A DNA stretch of 36,875 bases, from positions 1 through 36,875 of the IMG/VR virus record IMGVR_UViG_3300046536_000305; one strand, 5' to 3'. The notes under the pieces were generated by a model. That model saw only the letters and a list, made by a program, of their open reading frames with translations. It made no database searches and was not told where the DNA came from. This DNA comes from a virus. The translations under genes were made by a program, and so were the position numbers. Each line of letters opens with the position of its first letter. Positions within the stretch are counted from its first letter, which is position 1. Below, one piece after another: positions 28,691 to 35,841 of this stretch.

Positions 28691-30639
28691 CGTTGGTAGC
28701 TCAGGCCGGGTGTCGGAAGGCCCATGGACATGTCAAAACTGGTCGTGCCGGTCAGCGGGCTGCTTGCCTGCCGGCCCATGTGGTCGGCCATGAAGTTGCC
28801 AACGAGTCGCCCGTCGAGATGGACGGTACCCTTCATAGCGTTGCTCATGGTGCCGCGCGAGGCCACCGGATTTATCGGTGCCGCTCCTGAGCCGGGCTCT
28901 GCCGCATTAGCATTGCCGAACATGAGCCGGTACGGCCACGCGAACGCGTGTACGGCGCCATTGGTGAATCCTTGGATCGCCTTGAATGCCGGACTATCTG
29001 CTACCGTCGCGAGAGAACGCAGCATCTCCGAGCCGACTTTAAGCATGTTCGTGACCTGGGGAAGCATGCTTGTCCCGAATACCGTCTTAAAGTCCGTCCA
29101 CGCAGCGCGAAACTCGTCTTCAGCGCCTTGGGGCGATTTCTGGTACTGCTTCTCAAGTTCCGTAATGCCCATCGCGCCGGTGGTCACGGCAATGTTCTTG
29201 TCGATCTTATGGCGCTGCAGATACATCTGCGCAAACGCATTGCTGGCCGTGCGCTGACTGAACAGGGTATTCAGTTCATTGACGATCTGGTCATCGGTGA
29301 TCTTGTCGCCCTTGACGAGTCCGTCATGACCGCGCACCCCACCGGAACGGATTGCGGGGATCAGCACGTTCAGCAACCACTCATACTTCGACTGGTTGTA
29401 GAGGCCTTCATCCTTCAGCGCACCGGGAAGAACCTGCTTGATCGTGCCGATTTTGGTGTACTCGATCATGCTCGGGTCGATCAGGCCGATCCGGGCCGCC
29501 TCCTTCATGGACTTTAGCGAACCGCGACCCATGGCCAGATTTTGGTGCGCACTCATGAGAGCAGTACCGAACCGACTGCCGCCCATTTCCTGAATCATCG
29601 GTGCGGACTGCGCATAGAACGCCTGGTTTGACAGGAGGCGCGTTGCAACGCCACCGGTCTTCATGAACGCGAGCAGATCCGTCGGCGTCACGAGGCCGGC
29701 AGAACCGGTCAGAACCTTCTGCGCAAAATCGGCCTGCTTGAACATCTCATCGGGAGACGATGTGCCGCCGCGCATCTCGATGACCTTGCCGAGAGCTTGG
29801 AAAGTCTTCGTATCAAACTTGTTGCCTTCCTCACCGAATACGCCGCGGTTCGCAGCAAGCATGCGAGTAAAGAGTGGGGTAACGGCCTTGGCTTCTTCAT
29901 AGCTGCCCATGACTTCGTGCATGTCGCGCAGCACAGTCATGCGCTCCGTCATCGATACGCCGAATTGCTTCGTGCCGCGCGCGAAAGCGTTGGCGTCCTG
30001 GTTGACCTTGTCGCCCAGATTCAGCGTACGGAACCGCGTAAAAGCCATGTCATAGTCTTTCGCGGCCTCGTAGAACTTGTGCCCTACGTAGATCGACGCG
30101 CCGGCCGCTGCCAGCGGCACGAGCATGTCCGTTGCGAGGCCCATGCCGACGCCGCCAATCCCGAACCCGCCGGGGCCGACGTGCATGTTGCCGCCGTGGA
30201 TGTGGCCGCCTCGACGACCGCCGCCACCAGCGCCACCTCCGCCCGGGCCCGGCAGAATCGGCGGAACACCGCCGCCACCGCGCCCCATCCCACGCATACC
30301 AAGCAAGCGTCGCTCGAGCGTTGCGGCCTCAACGTTAGCCGCTGCCAGTTCTCGCTCAATGCCGATGCTGCCTGTCGGCAGGGCGCCCTTGATACCTCGC
30401 AGATTGCGTTCCGCCAACAAGGCTTCCGTATTGACGCCCTTCAATCCTGCGTCAAGTGTCTTTGAAGCGGCTGCCAGATTGCGCACGCCAACAACCTCGG
30501 CGCCCATCTTCTGCAGGCGCTTGTTGACCTGCAATGCCAATGCATCAACCTTGGCGAACTGCTCCGACAACTTCAGCAGTTGCGGCGTGACAAAGTCGTG
30601 CAGCTTGAGCGTTGTGCCAATCGCGTAGGCGTCGATCAT
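28687..30639 (-). CDS. Tape measure protein
   Basis: A 650-residue protein, the longest in the tail region. It has an N-terminal coiled-coil part (LSEQFAKVDALALQVNKRLQ), a Gly/His-rich hinge at about 116-170 (RGGHIHGGNMHVGPGGFG), a hydrophobic stretch just after it (LATDMLVPLAAAGASIYVGH), and a long helical C-terminal part. It is placed after tube and chaperone genes and before the baseplate set. It determines tail length and probably reaches into the host membrane. The size predicts a fairly short tail. The ATG at 30639 lacks a strong ribosome-binding site. Confidence 0.85.
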   Translation of the reverse strand: MIDAYAIGTTLKLHDFVTPQLLKLSEQFAKVDALALQVNKRLQKMGAEVVGVRNLAAASKTLDAGLKGVNTEALLAERNLRGIKGALPTGSIGIERELAAANVEAATLERRLLGMRGMGRGGGGVPPILPGPGGGGAGGGGRRGGHIHGGNMHVGPGGFGIGGVGMGLATDMLVPLAAAGASIYVGHKFYEAAKDYDMAFTRFRTLNLGDKVNQDANAFARGTKQFGVSMTERMTVLRDMHEVMGSYEEAKAVTPLFTRMLAANRGVFGEEGNKFDTKTFQALGKVIEMRGGTSSPDEMFKQADFAQKVLTGSAGLVTPTDLLAFMKTGGVATRLLSNQAFYAQSAPMIQEMGGSRFGTALMSAHQNLAMGRGSLKSMKEAARIGLIDPSMIEYTKIGTIKQVLPGALKDEGLYNQSKYEWLLNVLIPAIRSGGVRGHDGLVKGDKITDDQIVNELNTLFSQRTASNAFAQMYLQRHKIDKNIAVTTGAMGITELEKQYQKSPQGAEDEFRAAWTDFKTVFGTSMLPQVTNMLKVGSEMLRSLATVADSPAFKAIQGFTNGAVHAFAWPYRLMFGNANAAEPGSGAAPINPVASRGTMSNAMKGTVHLDGRLVGNFMADHMGRQASSPLTGTTSFDMSMGLPTPGLSYQR

Positions 30640-30677
30640 TTTGTATTAAACTCAAACACTTACGGGATGGAGGCGAG

Positions 30678-30926
30678 ATGAAGTTCGTTTATCGCACGCA
30701 CGAATGGCTGGCGGATCATGTTTCATGGGTGCAGTACCCGAAACCGACGATACGCAGCGTGAGCGGTCACGCGGTTGGCTGGCGAGCTCGTTGGGCGCAC
30801 CGGCCGCCGATGAACCGATGGCTTGCGGTCATTGCGCCAATGGGGATCATGCTGCTCCCATATATCGGCGTGTATCTGGCGATCGCCTGGATACTGTTCC
30901 TGTTCGCCTACTTCAAAAGGACGTGA
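30678..30926 (+). CDS. Small plus-strand membrane protein (moron) inside the late region
   Basis: The start is ATG at 30678 (MKFVYRTHEWLADHVSWVQY), with GGAGG upstream; the longer in-frame start at 30612 lies in the tape-measure code. The 82 residues are basic and Trp/Tyr-rich at the N-terminus, then carry one or two membrane segments (WLAVIAPMGIMLLPYIGVYL and AIAWILFLFAYF) with a KRT end. It is the only plus-strand gene in the tail module, lying between tape measure and the gp10-like gene, whose end it overlaps convergently by 14 bases. Such opposite-strand inserts are often lysogenically expressed and may block superinfecting phage DNA entry (compare the membrane exclusion protein HK97 gp15); this is inference. 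Confidence 0.7.
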   Translation: MKFVYRTHEWLADHVSWVQYPKPTIRSVSGHAVGWRARWAHRPPMNRWLAVIAPMGIMLLPYIGVYLAIAWILFLFAYFKRT

Positions 30927-31392
30927 GTCGCGGCTTGCGCCAGCCAGCGCCAGCTACCCATGCGAACGCTGTCGCGCCGATGATCGTTTTCACGCGGTCC
31001 ATGCTGTGCAATGCAGCGGGGCCGAAGACGGGCCGCGGCGGCTGCTTCGGCGTGCCTTGATCGAACCAGACAATGTGTGGATCGTTTGAGCCAACGGCCA
31101 TTTCTTCACTGGAAACGGTACGTTGAACCGATCTTTGCATCTCGCCGGTACGGAAACCAGGATCATTCTCCGAGTAGCCAAGCCGCGAGCGTTCAGCCTT
31201 AGTCGAGTCGGCCAGTTCTTCCCACGTGGGGTAGGGGCCGACAGCCTGCTGATAGTCGCCAATCATTCCTTGCGCGGTTTTCTGCACTTCCTCGCCGGCC
31301 TTGTCCAGAATATGGTGCTTGACCTCTCCAGAGGTCGCCGCCAGCCGCTCGAGATGCAGGGCGAAGGCGCCAAAACTCTTGAACTCCCTCAT
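30913..31392 (-). CDS. HK97 gp10-like minor tail / tail-completion protein
   Basis: A 159-residue protein: SFGAFALHLERLAATSGEVK, then AGEEVQKTAQGMIGDYQQAV, WEELADSTKAERSRLGYSEN, GFRTGEMQRSVQRTVSSEE, then FDQGTPKQPPRPVFGPA. The L-x-x-S-T-x-x-x-R/K and F-x-x-G-T-x-x-x-P-x-R-P-x segments are the signature of gp10-like tail terminator and virion morphogenesis proteins. Its ATG overlaps the stop of the frameshift extension (ATGA). Confidence 0.78.
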   Translation of the reverse strand: MREFKSFGAFALHLERLAATSGEVKHHILDKAGEEVQKTAQGMIGDYQQAVGPYPTWEELADSTKAERSRLGYSENDPGFRTGEMQRSVQRTVSSEEMAVGSNDPHIVWFDQGTPKQPPRPVFGPAALHSMDRVKTIIGATAFAWVAGAGWRKPRLTSF

Positions 31393-31939
31393 TCCTTCCT
31401 CGCGAACTCTTTGGTATGCCAGTTGAAAGTCACGCCCCCTTGCTGCTCAGAAATGATGATCGCGAACGCATTGAGCGTCGTGTCATCCATCGAGAAGGCG
31501 AGATCAAATGGCACGCCATGGCTCACCAGCCACAGGGCATTGCGGACGGCGACGTTACCGACTATTTTTTTGCGGCTTCCTCGTCGACCTCCGCATTAGC
31601 AAGACCGAAATTGCCGGGCAGAGCTGCGGCGATTGCCTCCATGCCCTCCTCATCGAGGCGCTGATACAAAGCCTCAATCTCGCGCTTCGTCGAAGGCATC
31701 AGAATCACGTCTCCATCAATCGAATGCACGTACATGAGGGGCGCCACCATGCCGCGCCACATCGGATTGCCCGACGATTCGTCCATCGCGTCCACGAAGC
31801 GCAATTTGCTGAGGGCGGCCGGCTTGCGCAGCCTGATCTCGCGCCCTTTAGCGTCAGTCGTGACGACTTCCGCCTTAGCCTGAGCGACGATCTGTTGCGA
31901 CGGCGTCTGTTCCGTCTGATTCACTGTGACTTTCGTCAT
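31389..31939 (-). CDS. Tail assembly chaperone GT-like fusion made by -1 ribosomal frameshift
   Basis: The upstream frame ends ...GCC GCA AAA AAA TAG. The seven-A run at 31571-31565 on the minus strand is an A-AAA-AAA slippery heptamer. Slipping back one base continues as ATA GTC GGT..., an open frame of 58 further codons (IVGNVAVRNALWLVSHGVPF, then DLAFSMDDTTLNAFAIIISE and a C-terminal end KEFARKE) to TGA at 31391-31389. That extension has coding character, no start codon of its own near its beginning, and abuts the next gene start. This is the G/GT (P2 E/E') arrangement conserved upstream of tape-measure genes. The fusion would be 183 residues. Frameshift efficiency is unknown. Confidence 0.85.
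31562..31939 (-). CDS. Tail assembly chaperone G-like (non-shifted product)
   Basis: The 125-residue product of normal termination: MTKVTVNQTEQTPSQQIVAQ, then EIRLRKPAALSKLRFVDAMD, YVHSIDGDVILMPSTKREIE, and ALYQRLDEEGMEAIAAALPG, ending EEAAKK at the slippery run. It lies directly downstream of the tail tube gene. In the G/GT system this major form coats the tape measure while the frameshifted minor form recruits tube protein. That role is taken from lambda and related phages. Confidence 0.86.
   Translation of the reverse strand: MTKVTVNQTEQTPSQQIVAQAKAEVVTTDAKGREIRLRKPAALSKLRFVDAMDESSGNPMWRGMVAPLMYVHSIDGDVILMPSTKREIEALYQRLDEEGMEAIAAALPGNFGLANAEVDEEAAKK
31565..31571 (-). promoter_or_regulatory. 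-1 ribosomal frameshift slippery site
   Basis: Seven A residues on the minus strand (AAAAAAA, then TAG), positioned in the X-XXY-YYZ phase A-AAA-AAA and immediately followed by the zero-frame stop codon, which favours slippage. A downstream stem or pseudoknot was not resolved by eye. Confidence 0.82.
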
Positions 31940-31947
31940 GTTTTGCC

Positions 31948-32379
31948 TTATGCAGTCTTGGTGCGGCGCGAGCCGGTCCAGTTCAGCGAGATTTTCACCG
32001 TCGCATCACCCATCCACTCGCCAGCGTCAGCCAGCGACAACAGCACTCCATCGTGGCGGAACTGGGTCGTGGTGCCATTCGGCTCCGTCAGCGTCTCATA
32101 AATCTGGCACGGCTGCTCGTTGATGCCGGCGTAGTAGTTCGCCTCAAGCTGAGAAAAGTAGTCGTCGACTACGCTGTCCTGACGCTCCACGTCGAACGAA
32201 CCGGACCAGCCATCGAAGAAACGCAATCGATCCGTGATGCCGTCGAGGCGCTTCACGCGAACCTCGGTGGATTCCTGCTTGGAACTGAACTTCGTGATCT
32301 TGTTGAGCGTCAGTGCGCCGTTCGGCGTCTGGATCACAAGCGTGATGTCGCGCCCAACGGAATAACCGTTCATCGGCAT
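31948..32379 (-). CDS. Tail tube protein
   Basis: A 143-residue protein with a strong ribosome-binding site (AAGGAGG). MNGYSVGRDITLVIQTPNGA, then LNKITKFSSKQESTEVRVKR, then FFDGWSGSFDVERQDSVVDD and a final beta strand (DATVKISLNWTGSRR) fit the two-sheet tail-tube fold of contractile phages, and the size matches. It lies directly after the sheath gene, as is usual, separated from it by a terminator-like hairpin. Confidence 0.82.
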   Translation of the reverse strand: MPMNGYSVGRDITLVIQTPNGALTLNKITKFSSKQESTEVRVKRLDGITDRLRFFDGWSGSFDVERQDSVVDDYFSQLEANYYAGINEQPCQIYETLTEPNGTTTQFRHDGVLLSLADAGEWMGDATVKISLNWTGSRRTKTA

Positions 32380-32398
32380 TGCTGCCTCCTTAAACGAG

Positions 32399-32418
32399 AA
32401 AACCCCGCCGCAGCGAGG
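32399..32418 (-). terminator. Intrinsic terminator-like hairpin between sheath and tube (minus strand)
   Basis: On the minus strand CCTCGC-tgcg-GCGGGG (one G-U pair) is followed by TTTT. It is weaker than the others and could be an attenuator that raises tube over sheath or marks a module joint. Confidence 0.65.
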
Positions 32419-32440
32419 TCAGAATTGGGAGTAGGGAGGC

Positions 32441-33964
32441 TTAGGTGCCAGCGGGCTTGACGATGACGGTCGTCTGACCGCCCTGCAAATTCACCAGGAA
32501 GTTGCGGACAACCGCCTTGTAGCGGGCCTGAACATCGGCCTGCATCCAACCCTGCATGATTCGGGCGTCGGTGTTGTTAGACTTGTCGAGCGTCACCTTG
32601 TACGAGTCGATCATTCCGGTGTCGACCATGTTCTGCATGAACTGGGCGAGGCCGGCATATGCATTGGCGCGCGTCTGATCGTAAGTCTGGAAGCCCTGCA
32701 ACTGGCCGATGAATTTACCGCCCCACGCGTTGATGCTGTAGGCGATGTAATTCGTCAGGCGCGTGTACGAGTCTTCGTGCAACGCCTGATCGGAACTCGT
32801 ATTGAGTCCGATCGGCGAGCCATACTGGTTGCCAGCCGGAATCGGGTTCGTGATCAGGTCAATGCCAGCCTGCACGAGCTGCAGCAGTTCGGCTTGCGAG
32901 TACGGCTGACCGGTGTAGGTGCGCTGTGTGCCGACGATGCCCTGCATCTGCTTGTTCAGCGACGAGTTCTGCGGCGAAGCGTTCGCGAAGTAGCCGGCGA
33001 AGAAGCCTTGCGGCGACGTCAGGCGGACCTGGTTGTTGACCGTGTCGTTGATGTAGACCCAGTCGCCGAAAATCAGCTTGCCAGCGTACGAATCTATGCC
33101 GGCCGTCGCCTTGGTCGTGACAGCGTTGCTGATCGTATCGCCTGCGGGGCCCACCATCAGCATGTAGACGCCTTCGGACAGACCGAAAGCGACCTGATTG
33201 GCGTACGACGTGGTGTCGTCGCAGTCGACAAGCGCCGCAACCGAGGCGCCGGTCATGCGAAGGGCGTACATGCCTTTTCGCGGCGCTGTATCGGTGCCAA
33301 GCAGTACCGAACTGGTGATCGTCGTGGCGCCGTCAGTGCCAGATGCGAAGGCAACGGTCGTCGGTAGCGTGGGCGCGGTCGATGCTGCACCCGCAGAGGC
33401 AGTGACCAGCGCAGATGGGCCGCGGAACTGGCTATTGCCGCTGTTCACCGCAGAAACGATGGCGTCACGAAGCGTTGCGGCCGTGCCGGGAATATTGTCG
33501 AATACTTCCGACGTGAATCCAGGCGCCGACAGCGTCAGCTTGGTCGTGCTCGCCTTGGTGCCGACCGAAAGCGTCGCCGAAAGGGTGTTGCCGAGCGTGC
33601 CGGTGTACTTTGCCGTCAGCGTAACGAACGTGGTGCCGAGCGCAGCGGTAGCGGCGACGTCCGTGCCGTCCGTGACGCGAACGAGAGCGTATGCGCCAAC
33701 ATTACCCTGCTGGCTGGCATTCCACAGCGCAGTCGAAAGATCGTACTTGCGCGCCTGCATCTGGCCGAACTTGGCCGAGCCATCGTTGTAGGCGCTCGCG
33801 AAGACCGGGACACCGACCGGTCCCCAGGATGCGATGCCGACGAGGCCGGCGATGTTGCTCGGAACACCGTTGATCGGTGCCGGACCCGGCGGGATCAGTT
33901 GTACTACTATGCCTGGAACCTGCTGCGCTGTAAGGTTCACAGAACCATTCTGGACGACACTCAT
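32441..33964 (-). CDS. Contractile tail sheath protein
   Basis: A 507-residue protein. The N-terminal part (NIAGLVGIASWGPVGVPVFA, YALVRVTDGTDVAATAA) and the C-terminal part (MIDSYKVTLDKSNNTDARIM, ARYKAVVRNFLVNLQGGQTT) match phage tail sheath proteins; the LTAKYTGTLGNTLSATL segment is the common sheath sub-domain. The central region carries FGDWVYINDTVNNQVRLTSP, then QGFFAGYFA. Its presence shows the phage has a contractile tail. The ATG has GGAG upstream, just after a strong terminator hairpin. Confidence 0.92.
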   Translation of the reverse strand: MSVVQNGSVNLTAQQVPGIVVQLIPPGPAPINGVPSNIAGLVGIASWGPVGVPVFASAYNDGSAKFGQMQARKYDLSTALWNASQQGNVGAYALVRVTDGTDVAATAALGTTFVTLTAKYTGTLGNTLSATLSVGTKASTTKLTLSAPGFTSEVFDNIPGTAATLRDAIVSAVNSGNSQFRGPSALVTASAGAASTAPTLPTTVAFASGTDGATTITSSVLLGTDTAPRKGMYALRMTGASVAALVDCDDTTSYANQVAFGLSEGVYMLMVGPAGDTISNAVTTKATAGIDSYAGKLIFGDWVYINDTVNNQVRLTSPQGFFAGYFANASPQNSSLNKQMQGIVGTQRTYTGQPYSQAELLQLVQAGIDLITNPIPAGNQYGSPIGLNTSSDQALHEDSYTRLTNYIAYSINAWGGKFIGQLQGFQTYDQTRANAYAGLAQFMQNMVDTGMIDSYKVTLDKSNNTDARIMQGWMQADVQARYKAVVRNFLVNLQGGQTTVIVKPAGT

Positions 33965-33978
33965 CCGGATGCTCCAAT

Positions 33979-34001
33979 AAAAAAGCCGCCCGAAGGCGGC
34001 T
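33979..34001 (-). terminator. Intrinsic terminator after the HNH gene (minus strand)
   Basis: On the minus strand AGCCGCC-ttcg-GGCGGCT is followed by T6. It sits between the HNH endonuclease gene and the sheath ATG; the UUCG tetraloop makes it very stable. Confidence 0.85.
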
Positions 34002-34021
34002 TGAATGCGATGTTTAAATGG

Positions 34022-34738
34022 CTACAGCAGGAATCCCAGAGATTGCATGTAATCAATAGGGTCTTTCGCGTGCTTCTTGAGATTGCACGGCGGGCACAGC
34101 AACTGCAAATTCGATGGGTCGTTGCTGCCGCCCAAGGAAAGAGGCGTTCGATGATCAATGTGAAAATCGCGCAACTTGTCTCGGCAGCATGCGCAGCGAT
34201 CCCGCTGCAGCGACCTCAGGCGGTCGATATCTTGCGGAGTGAATTTGCCTTCCGCTGAGCGCTTTCTCGCCTTGTAAGCACGCTTGAGTATTGCAAGACG
34301 ACCTTTGTTCGCTGCGCGCCACTTCATGCTTATATCGCGCACCCTCTCTTTGTTGGCCTCGCGATAGGCTTTCATTGAAGCTAGGCGGGCAGGTCGGTGT
34401 CTCTCGTAGTTGGCCAGCGACCAGGCGCGCGCCTTATCCTTGTTTTTCGCTCGGTACTTGTCGAATGCTGCCTTCGCGGCTTCAGGATGCCTTTCGGCGT
34501 ATCGATCCTTTATTGCCTTAACCTTGTCCGGGTTGTTGGCTCGCCAGATTTTCTTCTGTTCGGCTACGCGGTCTGTGTTCTTGGCGTGCCACGCAGCAGA
34601 GTCAATGCTCTTGCAGGCTCGACACCACGGATTGCGACCGTCCTTCCTGCGCTTTTGGAAGCCGAAGTTATCGGTCGTCTTCGTCTCGCGACACTTCGAG
34701 CAGCGTTTATGCGTGGTGCTAGAATGGGCGTCAGCCAT
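34022..34738 (-). CDS. HNH homing endonuclease
   Basis: A 238-residue protein. At the N-terminus, CSKCRETKTTDNFGFQKRRK and WCRACK form a zinc ribbon. The middle is a long basic helical region of repeated K-A/R-x-x-x-A-x-N-x-x segments (WRANNPDKVKAIKDRYAERH, FDKYRAKNKDKARAWSLAN, MKAYREANKERVRDISMKWR). The C-terminal nuclease is CACCRDKL, then FHIDHRTPLSLGGSNDPSNL, then QLLCPPCNLKK: a Cys-bounded HNH with H-I-D-H as first His motif and N at the central position. It is free-standing between the small tail gene and the sheath gene, a typical niche for selfish endonucleases. The start has AGGAG eight bases upstream. Confidence 0.93.
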   Translation of the reverse strand: MADAHSSTTHKRCSKCRETKTTDNFGFQKRRKDGRNPWCRACKSIDSAAWHAKNTDRVAEQKKIWRANNPDKVKAIKDRYAERHPEAAKAAFDKYRAKNKDKARAWSLANYERHRPARLASMKAYREANKERVRDISMKWRAANKGRLAILKRAYKARKRSAEGKFTPQDIDRLRSLQRDRCACCRDKLRDFHIDHRTPLSLGGSNDPSNLQLLCPPCNLKKHAKDPIDYMQSLGFLL

Positions 34739-34759
34739 CTGTTCATCTCCTGATAGATG

Positions 34760-34813
34760 AATGAGTGGTTAGAGCCCTCATCGTGTTGGTAGCACGTTGG
34801 GGGCTCGCTCATT
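34760..34813 (-). promoter_or_regulatory. Long nested hairpin upstream of the HNH gene
   Basis: Three nested complementary pairs: AATGAG/CTCATT (34760-34765 and 34808-34813), GAGCCC/GGGCTC (34772-34777 and 34801-34806) and CGTG/CACG (34782-34785 and 34793-34796). No T-run follows on the minus strand, so it is not a standard terminator. It begins inside the stop region of the 34809 gene and ends ~12 bases before the ribosome-binding site of the HNH gene. It may control HNH expression or mark its insertion site. Confidence 0.6.
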
Positions 34814-34982
34814 TTACGCCCAAACTTTCTTTTTCGTCAGCAGTACTTGCGGCTTCCGTATCAGCCACCTGCACCACGTACTGCGCCTGCGTCGACGCGA
34901 GCACCGCGGCAACCGCTTTTGCGTCGATGATCAACTCGCCTTGCTTATAGCCGCCAAACGGCTCGATAACTCGTAGTTGCAT
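34809..34982 (-). CDS. Small phage protein (57 aa) in tail region
   Basis: The start is ATG at 34982 (MQLRVIEPFGGYKQGELIID), with GAGG upstream; a longer frame from 35030 overlaps the preceding gene. MQLRVIEPFGGYKQGELI is beta-prone, followed by AKAVAAVLASTQAQYVVQVA and a polar acidic tail. Such short proteins with an F-G-x-Y-x-x-G-x-x-I motif are common in head-tail regions and are of unknown function. Confidence 0.7.
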   Translation of the reverse strand: MQLRVIEPFGGYKQGELIIDAKAVAAVLASTQAQYVVQVADTEAASTADEKESLGVK

Positions 34983-34989
34983 TGCTGCC

Positions 34990-35841
34990 TCACTGGTATG
35001 TCGTAACGACCGGAGGCTGCGTTGAGCCATCGGCAGACAGGTTTGTTTCGATTGCGATGATCTGGTATTGCGGATCGGCGACCGTCGTGCCGTATTCGCA
35101 CGAATAGAACAGGTCGTGCCGGTAGAGCTTTGCGTCCTGCGGGTTGTCGTTCGGGCCGGGACTGCCGACGTAGATCAAGCGCCCTGCGGTGCCATCGGGC
35201 AGCGTGATGAAGAAGCTGTCGGCGAGTAGCGCCTTGATCGGTCTCACAACAGCCTTTCGATGATCTGGCGTATCAGCCCAAATGGTGATCTGGAAGCGTC
35301 GCTCTTGCCGGCTGACTTCGCGGATGCCGTTGCCCGTTGTAGCGACACGCAATGCGCCAATCTGCGCACCTGCGGCGACCGTGATTACAGGGCCGCTGCT
35401 GGTCGTGCCTGCGACATCCACCGCGATGAGTGCGGCGAGTGCCGTGGCGATGCTGGTCAGCGTGTCAGACTGCTGGACTGCATACAGATACGGCCTGGCA
35501 TTCACGAACACTGCCAGATTGTGCGCCGTGAAGGGTGACGGAATCGCACCACCGACCGTCACTGCCTGACCTGAAACAGAAAGCGTAAGCGTCGGCGTGG
35601 TTGCCGGCACCGACTCGGTCTGCGTCATGTAGCGCGTCGTGTTCTTCTCTTCCGGCCGCGCAAAGACAGTCACATGAATCTTTCCGGCCTTCAGATCGGC
35701 GTCCAGCCTCGATGCGGTCGGCCAACCGGCGTAGAAGATCACGGGAGCGCCTGCGGACGATGGCTGACTGGTGCCATTTGGATACACCGCTTGCGCGCTC
35801 ATGCCGGCCAGCACGTCCATCACGTCATATTCGTCGGCCAT
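34990..35841 (-). CDS. Head-tail connector region protein (283 aa), function unknown
   Basis: The start is ATG at 35841 (MADEYDVMDVLAGMSAQAVY), overlapping the upstream stop (TAATG). The first part contains FYAGWPTASRLDADLKAGKI and HVTVFARPEEKNTTRYM; the middle is a domain with beta and Ser/Thr-rich character (LTLSVSGQAVTVGGAIPSPF, LAALIAVDVAGTTSSGPVIT). The C-terminal part (QERRFQITIWADTPDHRKAV, VVRPIKALLADSFFITLPDG, YRHDLFYSCEYGTTVADPQY) resembles tail-terminator-like proteins. The position between head-side genes and the sheath supports a role in tail completion. Confidence 0.68.
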   Translation of the reverse strand: MADEYDVMDVLAGMSAQAVYPNGTSQPSSAGAPVIFYAGWPTASRLDADLKAGKIHVTVFARPEEKNTTRYMTQTESVPATTPTLTLSVSGQAVTVGGAIPSPFTAHNLAVFVNARPYLYAVQQSDTLTSIATALAALIAVDVAGTTSSGPVITVAAGAQIGALRVATTGNGIREVSRQERRFQITIWADTPDHRKAVVRPIKALLADSFFITLPDGTAGRLIYVGSPGPNDNPQDAKLYRHDLFYSCEYGTTVADPQYQIIAIETNLSADGSTQPPVVTTYQ

